Below, in pieces: positions 39,993 through 48,074 of a DNA stretch of 64,000 nucleotides. The stretch spans positions 682,001 through 746,000 of the forward strand of contig NZ_SBHM01000007.1 of NCBI RefSeq assembly GCF_004028095.1. Direction: 5' to 3'. Position numbers and translations under genes: made by a program. The stretch's first letter is position 1, and each line of letters opens with the position of its first letter. This DNA is from Paenarthrobacter ureafaciens. Lineage in GTDB: Bacteria; Actinomycetota; Actinomycetes; Actinomycetales; Micrococcaceae. Under the pieces are notes generated by a model that made no database searches, was not told where the DNA came from, and was given only the letters and a program-made list of their open reading frames with translations.

Positions 39993-41425
39993 TGACCACC
40001 CCAACCGCCACCCGCAACAACGTCACAGCCCTCATGGTTGCCCTGCTCGCAGCCTGCGTGGCCTTCCAGCTCAACGCGTCCATGCTCAGCCCGGCGCTGG
40101 TGACCATGGGCAACGAACTTCAGACCGACCAGGCAACCATCGGCCTGTCGCAGACCTGGTTCTTCACGGCTGCAGCCCTCTTCTCCTTGTTCCTGCCCCG
40201 CCTCAGCGACATCGTGGGCCGCAAGAAGATCCTCCTCGGCATGATGCTCCTCATGGCCGTGGGCTCGGTCATTGCGGCCTTGGCCCCGGATGTCACCTGG
40301 CTGTTCGTTGGCCGCATCATCCAAGGCGTCAGCGGCCCGACCGTTCCGCTGTGCCTCATCATGCTTCGCTCGGCCGTGAGCAACAACCGCAAGTACGGCG
40401 CACTCATGGGCCTCATCACCGCGGTCAACGGTGGCGTTGCGGGCGTTGACTCGTTCGTAGGCGGCTACTTCGCGGAGAACTTCGGATTCCGCAGCATCTT
40501 CTGGCTCATGGTAGCCCTGGCCATCGTGGCGACTTTCCTGATTGCCTTCCTGGCCAATGAGAGCAAGCCCGCCGCCGGCACCACCATGGACTGGCTCGGC
40601 GTGTTCTTCATCGTCATCGCCGTCGGTGCCCTGCTGACCGCGCTGAACGAGGGCGCCAAACTCGCCACCGCCTTCGACGCCGGAACCCTTACCTTCGCCG
40701 TCGTGCTGACCGTGGTCGCCGCCGTCGCGTTCTTCGCCTTCTGGACCGTGGAGAAGCGCGCCAAGCAGCCGATGGTGGAAACCGTGCACCTGCGGCAGCG
40801 CTCCACGTGGGCTCCCCTGCTGACCACGACGCTCACCATGACCGGTATCTTCGCGGTGATCAACGGAATCGTCCCGGCGTACGTCCAGGCCGCAGACCCG
40901 GGTTTCGGCGTGGGACCCACCGAGATGTCGCTCATCATCCTTACCCCGTACGCCCTGCTCGGTTGGCTTTTCGGGCCGATCAGCGGCCGGCTGGCTCCGG
41001 TCCTGGGCTACACAAAGGTGCTTCGCATCGGCCTCGTCGGCAGCCTCGTGGCCTTGGCCATCATCGCCTTGTTCGGCCTCAACAACCTGCCGATGATGAT
41101 CGTCGGCACGGCCTTGCTGGGCATCATGTACGCCGGTACGGTCAACATCATGCTGAACGGACTGGGCGTGGTGCTCTCCCCGCAAGGCAACCCGGGCTTC
41201 CTTCCGGGCATGAACGCCGGGGCCTTCAACCTCGGCGCCGGACTCAGCTTCCTGGTCCTTCCCGCAGTCCTGGTGGCTACCTCAGCGCTGGGTGACGCGA
41301 AGGGGTCCTACCTGACCGTCGTCGTCGTTGGTTTTGCCATCACCTTCGCCGCGTTCGCCGCATCGCTGCTGATCCCCAAGCCCGTCGACGCCGAAGTAGC
41401 CGAACACGAAGAGGTAGCAGCATGA
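39992..41425 (+). CDS. uriT: MFS transporter, presumed ribonucleoside importer
   Basis: A 477-residue transporter with 14 membrane helices by hydropathy. The loop after helix 2 is PRLSDIVGRKKILLG, a canonical MFS motif. It lies between nucleoside hydrolase and ribokinase with ATGA-type overlaps on both sides, so uptake of ribonucleosides or ribose is the natural assignment by comparison with Corynebacterium uriT. The sequence itself does not identify the substrate. Confidence 0.8.
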   Translation: MTTPTATRNNVTALMVALLAACVAFQLNASMLSPALVTMGNELQTDQATIGLSQTWFFTAAALFSLFLPRLSDIVGRKKILLGMMLLMAVGSVIAALAPDVTWLFVGRIIQGVSGPTVPLCLIMLRSAVSNNRKYGALMGLITAVNGGVAGVDSFVGGYFAENFGFRSIFWLMVALAIVATFLIAFLANESKPAAGTTMDWLGVFFIVIAVGALLTALNEGAKLATAFDAGTLTFAVVLTVVAAVAFFAFWTVEKRAKQPMVETVHLRQRSTWAPLLTTTLTMTGIFAVINGIVPAYVQAADPGFGVGPTEMSLIILTPYALLGWLFGPISGRLAPVLGYTKVLRIGLVGSLVALAIIALFGLNNLPMMIVGTALLGIMYAGTVNIMLNGLGVVLSPQGNPGFLPGMNAGAFNLGAGLSFLVLPAVLVATSALGDAKGSYLTVVVVGFAITFAAFAASLLIPKPVDAEVAEHEEVAA

Positions 41426-42369
41426 GCAGGTCCGGGATCGTCGTCGTGGGTTCGCTCAATGCGGACCTCACCATCTACACCGAGCGCCTCCCCCAGCCGG
41501 GAGAGACCGTGCATGGCAACGGCTTCGCGGTGAATCCCGGCGGCAAGAGCGCCAACCAGGCCGTCGCGGCCAGCAAGCTCGGCGGGAATGTGACGCTGAT
41601 CGGTGCCGTCGGCGACGACGCCAACGGGACGATGCTCCTCGAGTCCACCGCGGGTGCCGGCGTGGATGTCTCCCGCGTCCGGCGCTGCGACACGGCCACC
41701 GGCGTGGCGGTGATCTCCGTGGACGCGCGCGGCGAGAACAGCATCATCATCTCCGCTGGCGCCAACGGCACCCTCGCCCCCGCGGACGTGGACTTCGACG
41801 CGTTCCGCGACGCCGCCGTCGTCTGCCTCTGCCTGGAGGTGGGCATCGACACCGTGGTAGCCGCCGCACAAGCCGGGCACGACGCCGGAGCAGCGGTACT
41901 GCTGAACCTGTCGCCTTACGCTGAGGTGCCTGAGTTGTTGGCCGGATTGGCGGACGTCCTGCTGGTGAACGCCCACGAGGCCGCACTGTTCCTGGGCTCG
42001 GAGGCCGGCATCCCGGATCCGGACGCTGCAGTGGAAGCCTGGGAGCCCGTGCGGAGCCGCTTTGCGGACCGGGGCCTGCAGCGGGTGCTCGTGACCCTGG
42101 GCGCGCAGGGTTCTGTGGTGCTGGATTCGCTGGCCCTGGGCGGGCAGCTGACCCGCATTGCTCCAACGCAGGTCTCGGCCGTGGATACGACCGGCGCCGG
42201 GGACGCCTTCACGGGTGCCGTGGCTGCGCGTTTGGCCGCCGGCGATTCGTTGGTGGCGGCTGCGTCGTTTGCCTCGGTGGCAGCTGCGCTGGCTGCAACA
42301 AAGAAGGGCACGCAAGCTGCGTACCCCACCCTCGAGCAGGTAGAAGCCGCCCAGCCATTTCCCAACTAG
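41422..42369 (+). CDS. rbsK: Ribokinase
   Basis: A 315-residue PfkB-family kinase. N-terminal motif GIVVVGSLNADLTIY, substrate loop NPGGKSANQAVAASKLGG and catalytic/anion-hole motif DTTGAGDAFTGAVAARL mark it as ribokinase. It phosphorylates the ribose freed by the hydrolase. The final codons Pro-Asn-stop run into palindromic repeat copy 3, which supplies the TAG. Confidence 0.9.
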   Translation: MSRSGIVVVGSLNADLTIYTERLPQPGETVHGNGFAVNPGGKSANQAVAASKLGGNVTLIGAVGDDANGTMLLESTAGAGVDVSRVRRCDTATGVAVISVDARGENSIIISAGANGTLAPADVDFDAFRDAAVVCLCLEVGIDTVVAAAQAGHDAGAAVLLNLSPYAEVPELLAGLADVLLVNAHEAALFLGSEAGIPDPDAAVEAWEPVRSRFADRGLQRVLVTLGAQGSVVLDSLALGGQLTRIAPTQVSAVDTTGAGDAFTGAVAARLAAGDSLVAAASFASVAAALAATKKGTQAAYPTLEQVEAAQPFPN

Positions 42370-42420
42370 GTCGCATTTGTGCGCGTTTAGAGCCCTCAAA
42401 ACGCGCACAAATGCGACCTA
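42367..42420. repeat. Palindromic intergenic repeat, copy 3 (perfect 22-bp arms)
   Basis: 22-base arms starting TAGGTCGCATTTGTGCG flank a 10-base loop with no mismatch. The TAG is the ribokinase stop. Copies 1 and 2 at 20732 and 30554. The rest of the 42421-42530 gap shows nothing further. Confidence 0.92.
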
Positions 42421-42530
42421 CATGGGTTAGGCCGGGCCGAGCATTTTCGAGCTCCTGTCACCGGATATGACAAATTCGACACAGAAAGTGACACGTGATT
42501 CGAGTAATCCACTAGCCAAGTCGGGGCGAC

Positions 42531-43121
42531 ATGAATCATGCTTGCACCATGTACTCAACGTCGAGCCCATACCGCGTCATTACGGTCTGCACCGGGAACA
42601 TCTGCCGCTCGCCCATGGCAGCCCTCATGCTCACCGAAGCCTTCAAAGCGGAAGGGCTCGGCCACCTCGTTGAGGTGGACTCCGCAGGGACGACGGGATA
42701 CGAGGTGGGACACCCCATCGATCCCCGCGCGGCCCGTGTCCTGATGGCCCAGCACATCGCGTCGGAGGACCACATCGCACGGGAATGGCGGCGCGAATGG
42801 TTCATTGAGAGGGACCTTATCCTGGCACTGGACGTCGACCACTTCGGCTGGCTCCAGGAAGGCGCTCCGGACAAGGAAGCACTGGGCAGGGTCCGCATGC
42901 TCCGCAGCTTCGACCCCGCAATGGCCGGCCGCAGCTCCCTCGACCAAGGCATCGAGGACCCTTGGTACGGCGGCCATACGGACTTCGACAACACATGGAT
43001 CCTCATCAGGGCAGCGGTCCCGGGAATCGTGCAGCACGTCAAGGCGGCTATCGCCGAACGCGAAGGAGCAGGTCGGCTGGACGGGTCAGAGGACCACCAG
43101 CAGGTAACCTCTATGTCATGA
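42531..43121 (+). CDS. Low-molecular-weight protein-tyrosine phosphatase
   Basis: A 196-residue LMW-PTP. The phosphate loop is VCTGNICRSPMAALML (CX5R-S), and the catalytic Asp loop is EDPWYGGHTDFD. It removes phosphate from protein tyrosines or from arginine. ATG 42531 has a modest GGGG site upstream; ATG 42549 is possible. It overlaps the kinase-PabB gene by four bases (ATGA). Confidence 0.9.
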   Translation: MNHACTMYSTSSPYRVITVCTGNICRSPMAALMLTEAFKAEGLGHLVEVDSAGTTGYEVGHPIDPRAARVLMAQHIASEDHIAREWRREWFIERDLILALDVDHFGWLQEGAPDKEALGRVRMLRSFDPAMAGRSSLDQGIEDPWYGGHTDFDNTWILIRAAVPGIVQHVKAAIAEREGAGRLDGSEDHQQVTSMS

Positions 43122-45229
43122 CCCCTGCCCCCGTGATTATTGCTGTCGACGGGAGGTCAGGCGCAGGCAAGACCACCCTCGCCGTTGAACTGGCCGCCCG
43201 CCTTCGGGAGCACCACAAAGTTTCCCTGTTCCATCTGGAAGACATCTACCCCGGCTGGAACGGGCTGGCAAGCGGCATTGAGCGCTATGTGGCAACGGTG
43301 CTTGCTCCGCTGCGCGACGGCAAACCCGCGGAATGGATCAGCTGGGACTGGGAAAAGCACTACGACGGTCGTACCCAGGTCACGCTCCCCGCGGAAATCG
43401 TTATTGTTGAAGGCGTCGGCGCGGCAGCCCAAGCCGCCCGCGGCATGCTCGACGCCGTCGTCTGGGTGGAAGCATCAGGTGAGGACCGCCGTCGTCGGGC
43501 CCTTGCGCGCGACGGCGGGAGCTACGAGCCGTACTGGGACGCCTGGGCGCAGCAGGAAGAAGAGTGGCTGGCCGTTGACCCTGTGACGGAAGCGGCGGAC
43601 ATCCGCGTGCAGAATCCCGCCGACGGCAGCGCCCCCGCGCACGTGCTGCAGGCCATGACGTACCTTGCACCGCTGGCCGCCGTGCTCTCGCCCGAGCTGA
43701 GCGCGCGACGCGGCCTGCAGCTTCGGGCGGAACGGATCGACGCGGCGCCCGACGCCGAAGCCCTCTTCCAGGACGTTTACGGATCGTCAACGAATGCCGT
43801 GTGGCTCGATTCTTCCAACGCCGACACCGCCATCACCGGCGGAACCCAGGCCGCCGCCCGCAGCCGGTTCAGCATCATGGCCGACGACGGCGGGACGTTC
43901 GGCCAGTCTGTCCGCCACTCCTCAGGGACTACGTGGGTGACGACCGGCTCGGCCACCGTGCGCAGCTCCGGCCCCTTCTTCCGCTGGCTGGACTCGGTGT
44001 GGGGCCGCCGGGCAGTGCGCTCTCCCGAGGGATACGACGGCCAGTTCACGCTGGGCTGGCTGGGGTACCTCGGTTACGAGCTCAAGCGGGAAACCGGCGG
44101 CAACGACGTCAGCTCCGCTACCCCGGACGCGGCGCTGGTCTTCGCCGGGCGGGCGCTGGTTCTGGACCACCGCGAGCACGCCGTCTGGCTGCTCGCTTTG
44201 GAAGCGCCCGACGCCGACGAATGGTTCAGCGTTGCCCGCGCCGCCGTGGGGGCAGCTGACGCACACCCTGCCGTGCACCCGGCAACGGTCCGCCCGGTTT
44301 CCGGCCTCCCGGTTTCCGGCCGCCGCGCCGTGGGTGTCCCCATCGATACCACCGGGCAAGCCGTTGCGGCCGCTTCCCCGGAGTTCGCCTGCAGGGATTC
44401 GGCCACCGACTACAGGCGCAAAATCACCGAGGCGCAGCACGAAATCAGCGAGGGAAACTCCTACGAGGTCTGCCTCACCACCACGCTCGAGGCCCCCGCG
44501 GGGGAACTCGACCCGTGGCAAAGCTACCAAGCCCTGCGTCGCCGGAACCCCGCCCCGTTCGCGAGCTACCTGCGGTTCGGCGGCTTGGCGATTGCCAGTA
44601 CGTCTCCGGAACGCTTCCTGCGGATCACCTCCGACGGCGGGATGCGGGCCGAACCCATCAAGGGCACGCGCCGTCGTTCGGCAGATGACGCCGAGGACAT
44701 CCGGCTGCGGCACGATCTTGAGACCTCGTTGAAAGACCGCGCCGAGAACATCATGATCGTGGACCTGCTCCGCAACGACCTCAGCCACTTCGCGGTGCCG
44801 GGCTCGGTGACGGTGAGCAGGCTGTGCGCGATCGAAAGTTACGCCACCGTCCACCAAATGGTCAGCACCGTGGACGCCCACCTGCGGCCCGGGGCACCGC
44901 GGGCAGAGGCCGTGGCTGCCGCCTTCCCGGCCGGTTCCATGACCGGGGCGCCGAAGATCAGCACCATGGACATCCTGGACCGCTTGGAAGCAGGCCCGCG
45001 CGGCGTCTACTCCGGCGCCATCGGCTACTTTTCGATGAACGCCGCTACGGACCTGGCGGTCGTCATCCGCACGTTGGTGATAAACCCCGACGGCGGCGGC
45101 GGACGAACGCTCAGCCTGGGGGTCGGCGGGGCGGTTACTGCGGACTCGACGCCGGATGACGAGTACGACGAGATCCGCACGAAGGCCTTCGGCGTTCTGT
45201 CGACCCTTGGAGCGACATTCCCGTCCTGA
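43118..45229 (+). CDS. P-loop kinase-like domain fused to aminodeoxychorismate synthase component I (PabB)
   Basis: A 703-residue fusion. Residues 1-190 are a uridine-kinase/NTPase-like P-loop domain (VIIAVDGRSGAGKTTLAVEL, Walker A at 12-19; FHLEDIYPGWNGL). Residues about 200-700 are a PabB-type chorismate-binding enzyme: KRETGGNDVSSATPDAALVF, EAQHEISEGNSYEVCLTTTL, AEPIKGTRRRSADDAED, ENIMIVDLLRND and FPAGSMTGAPKISTMDILDR. PabB aminates chorismate to aminodeoxychorismate for p-aminobenzoate and folate. PabC is encoded 1.6 kb downstream. The kinase domain takes the place where a PabA glutaminase is often fused. No PabA is in the window. Confidence 0.85.
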   Translation: MTPAPVIIAVDGRSGAGKTTLAVELAARLREHHKVSLFHLEDIYPGWNGLASGIERYVATVLAPLRDGKPAEWISWDWEKHYDGRTQVTLPAEIVIVEGVGAAAQAARGMLDAVVWVEASGEDRRRRALARDGGSYEPYWDAWAQQEEEWLAVDPVTEAADIRVQNPADGSAPAHVLQAMTYLAPLAAVLSPELSARRGLQLRAERIDAAPDAEALFQDVYGSSTNAVWLDSSNADTAITGGTQAAARSRFSIMADDGGTFGQSVRHSSGTTWVTTGSATVRSSGPFFRWLDSVWGRRAVRSPEGYDGQFTLGWLGYLGYELKRETGGNDVSSATPDAALVFAGRALVLDHREHAVWLLALEAPDADEWFSVARAAVGAADAHPAVHPATVRPVSGLPVSGRRAVGVPIDTTGQAVAAASPEFACRDSATDYRRKITEAQHEISEGNSYEVCLTTTLEAPAGELDPWQSYQALRRRNPAPFASYLRFGGLAIASTSPERFLRITSDGGMRAEPIKGTRRRSADDAEDIRLRHDLETSLKDRAENIMIVDLLRNDLSHFAVPGSVTVSRLCAIESYATVHQMVSTVDAHLRPGAPRAEAVAAAFPAGSMTGAPKISTMDILDRLEAGPRGVYSGAIGYFSMNAATDLAVVIRTLVINPDGGGGRTLSLGVGGAVTADSTPDDEYDEIRTKAFGVLSTLGATFPS

Positions 45230-45281
45230 GCCTCCGTGGGCGTTCCGTTGGCTGCTTCGTTTGAGCCGTTTCGGGGCCCTT

Positions 45282-46754
45282 TTACTGGAGGGTGGCCGTC
45301 AGCCGGGCCACGTTGTCCACATACTTGGCAAGAGGGGGTCTGTGCACCCAATCCTCGAGGGTAAGCTCACGGGAAACCTCGCGATACGTGGACTCCACGG
45401 CCCGCATGAGGTTCACGGTGTCGGCGCCCAGGAGCATCACCGAGACCTCCATGTTCAAGGAGAAGGAGCGCATGTCCATGTTGCTGGAACCGAGCACCGC
45501 CACTTCGTCGTCGATCGTGAAGTGCTTGGCGTGGAGGACGTACGGAGCCCGGTACAGGTAGATGCGGACCCCCGCGCCCAGGAGTGCTTCGTAGTAGGAC
45601 CGTTGGGCGTGGTGGACCAGGAACTGATCGCCCTTTTCCGAGACAAACAACTCCACGTCAACTCCCCGTTGGGCAGCAGTGGTGATGGCGTAGAGCAGTG
45701 AATCGTCAGGGACGAAGTACGGGCTGCAAATGGAGATCCGGTGCTGTGCCGAATAGATCAGCGTGTTGAACAGGCGAAGGTTGTTCTCCGTTGAGAACCC
45801 CGGACCGCTCGGCACCACCTGGGCCGTGACGCGTCCTGGATTCGACTGCTCCGGAAGGCGCAACTGGTCTTCAAGGGATTCGTCGGTCTCGCTGAGCCAG
45901 TCGGTGGCGAAGACGACGTTGAGGGTCGGAACGATCGGACCTTCGAGGCGGGCCATGAGCTCCACCCATTTCCGACCCACCTTGCGATGCTTGGGGTTGT
46001 TGTAGGACGGCTCAATCAGGTTCTGCGAACCGGTGAAAGCCAGCAAGCCGTCGATCACCAGGATCTTGCGGTGGTTACGGAGATCGGGGCGACGCCACTG
46101 CCCGTGGATGGGTAGCAGGGGAAGCATGGGCCGCCACTGGATCTTGCTCGCTTTGAGCCTGCGCTTCAACCGCCGGTAACCCTTGATGCGGAGCGTGCCA
46201 ATGTGGTCAAAGAGCAACCGGACAGTGACGCCGCGTTCCGTGGCGTTCTCCAGTTCGGTCAGCAGTTCATCAGTCACGTAGTCGCTGCTCATGATGTAGA
46301 ACTCGGCGTTGATGTAGCTCTTGGCCCCGCGGATGGCCTCTGTCATGGCCTTGATGGACTCTTCGTAGCCCGGGATGAGTTCCACTTTGTTTCCGTCAAC
46401 CATGGGCAAGGAACCCAGCCGGTGGTTAAGCTCGCCGGCCGAACGGACCCATTCCGGGCCGGAGTACTCGCTCGTGGGGTCGGACAGATCGGACGTGACG
46501 GACCGGACCCTGTGGTTGACCGCTTCCTGCTGTTCCCTCCGGCGTTTGGAGAGCCTGAAGTTGCCGAACAGCAGGAACAGGACGAAGCCCACGGAAGGAA
46601 TCAGGAAGACGGCCAGCAGCCAGGCCATGGCCGTGGTGGGGCGGCGATTACCGGGAATGATGCCCAGGAGGACAATGCGCATGATGACTTCCGCAATGAC
46701 CCAAACGCCCAAAAGCCACGTCCATTCAGGGCCCAGCGGAAAAGGGAAAAGCAT
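45282..46754 (-). CDS. cls: Cardiolipin synthase (PLD type)
   Basis: A 490-residue phospholipase-D superfamily enzyme. Two N-terminal membrane helices (WTWLLGVWVIAEVIMRIVLL and AMAWLLAVFLIPSVGFVLFL) anchor it. Both HKD motifs are intact: HRKILVIDGLLAFTGSQN and HAKHFTIDDEVAVLGSSNMD. It joins two phosphatidylglycerols to make cardiolipin. ATG 46754 is preferred over GTG 46769. It converges on the kinase-PabB gene. Confidence 0.92.
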   Translation of the reverse strand: MLFPFPLGPEWTWLLGVWVIAEVIMRIVLLGIIPGNRRPTTAMAWLLAVFLIPSVGFVLFLLFGNFRLSKRRREQQEAVNHRVRSVTSDLSDPTSEYSGPEWVRSAGELNHRLGSLPMVDGNKVELIPGYEESIKAMTEAIRGAKSYINAEFYIMSSDYVTDELLTELENATERGVTVRLLFDHIGTLRIKGYRRLKRRLKASKIQWRPMLPLLPIHGQWRRPDLRNHRKILVIDGLLAFTGSQNLIEPSYNNPKHRKVGRKWVELMARLEGPIVPTLNVVFATDWLSETDESLEDQLRLPEQSNPGRVTAQVVPSGPGFSTENNLRLFNTLIYSAQHRISICSPYFVPDDSLLYAITTAAQRGVDVELFVSEKGDQFLVHHAQRSYYEALLGAGVRIYLYRAPYVLHAKHFTIDDEVAVLGSSNMDMRSFSLNMEVSVMLLGADTVNLMRAVESTYREVSRELTLEDWVHRPPLAKYVDNVARLTATLQ

Positions 46755-46838
46755 TCGACAAACCCCCACGGTTCATGAACTAACGGTGACCACAGCCTAT
46801 CCGCCGTGCGCGTTGCCGAGCGCCACTAAGCTGGGATC

Positions 46839-47780
46839 ATGACTTCTCCCGCGCCAACGGTCCTCGTTTTCCTTGATCCTGCCTACCCGAACGGCAGGGT
46901 GGCCGATTCCAGCCAGCCGCAGCTCATGGCCACGGATCTGGGTGCCACACGCGGTGACGGAGTCTTTGAATCCCTGCTCGCCGTCCAAGGCAGGCCTCGC
47001 AAGGTACAGGCGCACCTGAACCGCTTGGGCAGTTCCGCAGCGGCACTCGATCTGGCCATTCCGGGGCAGGATGCCTGGCGCAGCGCCATCGATACCGCCC
47101 TCGCCGAATTCCGCACGAACTACCCTGCTCCAACGCCCGAGGAAGACGAAGTCGTCGTCAAGCTCCTGGTGACCCGCGGCGTCGAAGGCGCCGCAACGCC
47201 CACGTGCTGGGTCCAGGCTTCGCCCTCACCCGCGGGCAGTCGCCGGCAGCGCGAGACGGGCATCGACGTCGTACTTCTTGACCGCGGTTTCGACACCGAG
47301 GCCAGCGAACGGGCGCCCTGGCTGCTGCTGGGCGCCAAGACGCTGTCCTACGCCGTGAACATGGCCGCGCTGCGTTACGCGCACAAGCAGGGGGCGGACG
47401 ACGCCATCTTCACGTCCACCGACGGCCGCGTCCTTGAAGGGCCTACCTCCACGGTGCTGCTGGCCCACCTGGAGACGGTGGACGACGGCGAAGGTTCCGT
47501 CAAGACGGTCCGGCGCCTGATCACGCCCCAACTGGACAGCGGCATCCTGCCCGGCACGTCCCAAGGCGCCCTTTTTGCGGCGGCCAAGGCAGCGGGCTGG
47601 GAGCTCGGCTACGGTCCGCTGGTGCCTCAGGACCTCTTTGATGCTGATGCTGTCTGGTTGATTTCGAGCATTCGCTTGATCGCGCCCGTCAACCACATCA
47701 ATGGCCAGGAAATCGGCTCGCCCGCAGTCCGCAAGCAGCTGACCGCTGAGTTGAACCAGCTTTTCGCGGGCATCGAATAG
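46839..47780 (+). CDS. pabC: Aminodeoxychorismate lyase
   Basis: A 313-residue class IV (branched-chain-type fold) PLP enzyme. The entry LGATRGDGVFESLLAVQGRP, PLP-Lys region LLGAKTLSYAVNMAAL and IFTSTDGRVLEGPTSTVLLA identify a PabC-type lyase or D-amino-acid-transaminase relative. PabB upstream supports aminodeoxychorismate lyase, which makes p-aminobenzoate. A hairpin follows at 47789-47835. Confidence 0.82.
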   Translation: MTSPAPTVLVFLDPAYPNGRVADSSQPQLMATDLGATRGDGVFESLLAVQGRPRKVQAHLNRLGSSAAALDLAIPGQDAWRSAIDTALAEFRTNYPAPTPEEDEVVVKLLVTRGVEGAATPTCWVQASPSPAGSRRQRETGIDVVLLDRGFDTEASERAPWLLLGAKTLSYAVNMAALRYAHKQGADDAIFTSTDGRVLEGPTSTVLLAHLETVDDGEGSVKTVRRLITPQLDSGILPGTSQGALFAAAKAAGWELGYGPLVPQDLFDADAVWLISSIRLIAPVNHINGQEIGSPAVRKQLTAELNQLFAGIE

Positions 47781-47788
47781 GAACACGT

Positions 47789-47835
47789 CCTGGACGTGCG
47801 CCTTGGGTGCAGCGGGGGTGCACCCTGGGTCCAGG
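47789..47835 (+). terminator. Nested hairpin after pabC
   Basis: CCTGGAC/GTCCAGG outer arms enclose GGGTGCA/TGCACCC inner arms, all perfect, nine bases after the pabC stop. Confidence 0.6.
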
Positions 47836-48014
47836 CGCCTGCACGGAAGCTGCCCGCAAGGAACCTAACAGACAGCAAGTGAAGTAATCGCTCTGATGAC
47901 GCTCTGATTAGAAACTCTTAAGCTCAGGCTTTGCGCTCCTTCGCGTCCAATCGGCTTCCTTAGCCTCCTTGAAATGGGGCTTCGTCCTGTGATGAACCTT
48001 GTTCTCGTGTTAGT

Positions 48015-48027
48015 TGGATCACCTCCT
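48015..48027 (+). other. Anti-Shine-Dalgarno-like tract in the permease leader
   Basis: TGGATCACCTCCT equals the 3' end of 16S rRNA over 13 bases. It lies 48 bp before the permease start and could pair with its own SD (GGAGG, 48065-48069) in the leader RNA. No other rRNA sequence is near. The rest of 47836-48074 shows no gene. Confidence 0.4.
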
Positions 48028-48074
48028 CCTTGCACCACCTTTTAGAGTTTGCCGGCTAACTTTCCGGAGGGAAT

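Noticed and set aside
39713..41185. 490-codon minus-strand frame over the ribonucleoside transporter
   Set aside because: Antisense to a clear 14-helix transporter in an operon; composition is that of a shadow frame.
42421..42530. Small gene before the tyrosine phosphatase
   Set aside because: Short frames here lack a ribosome site and conserved content.
48015..48027. rRNA gene fragment
   Set aside because: Only 13 bases match; neither upstream 16S sequence nor downstream tRNA or 23S is present.
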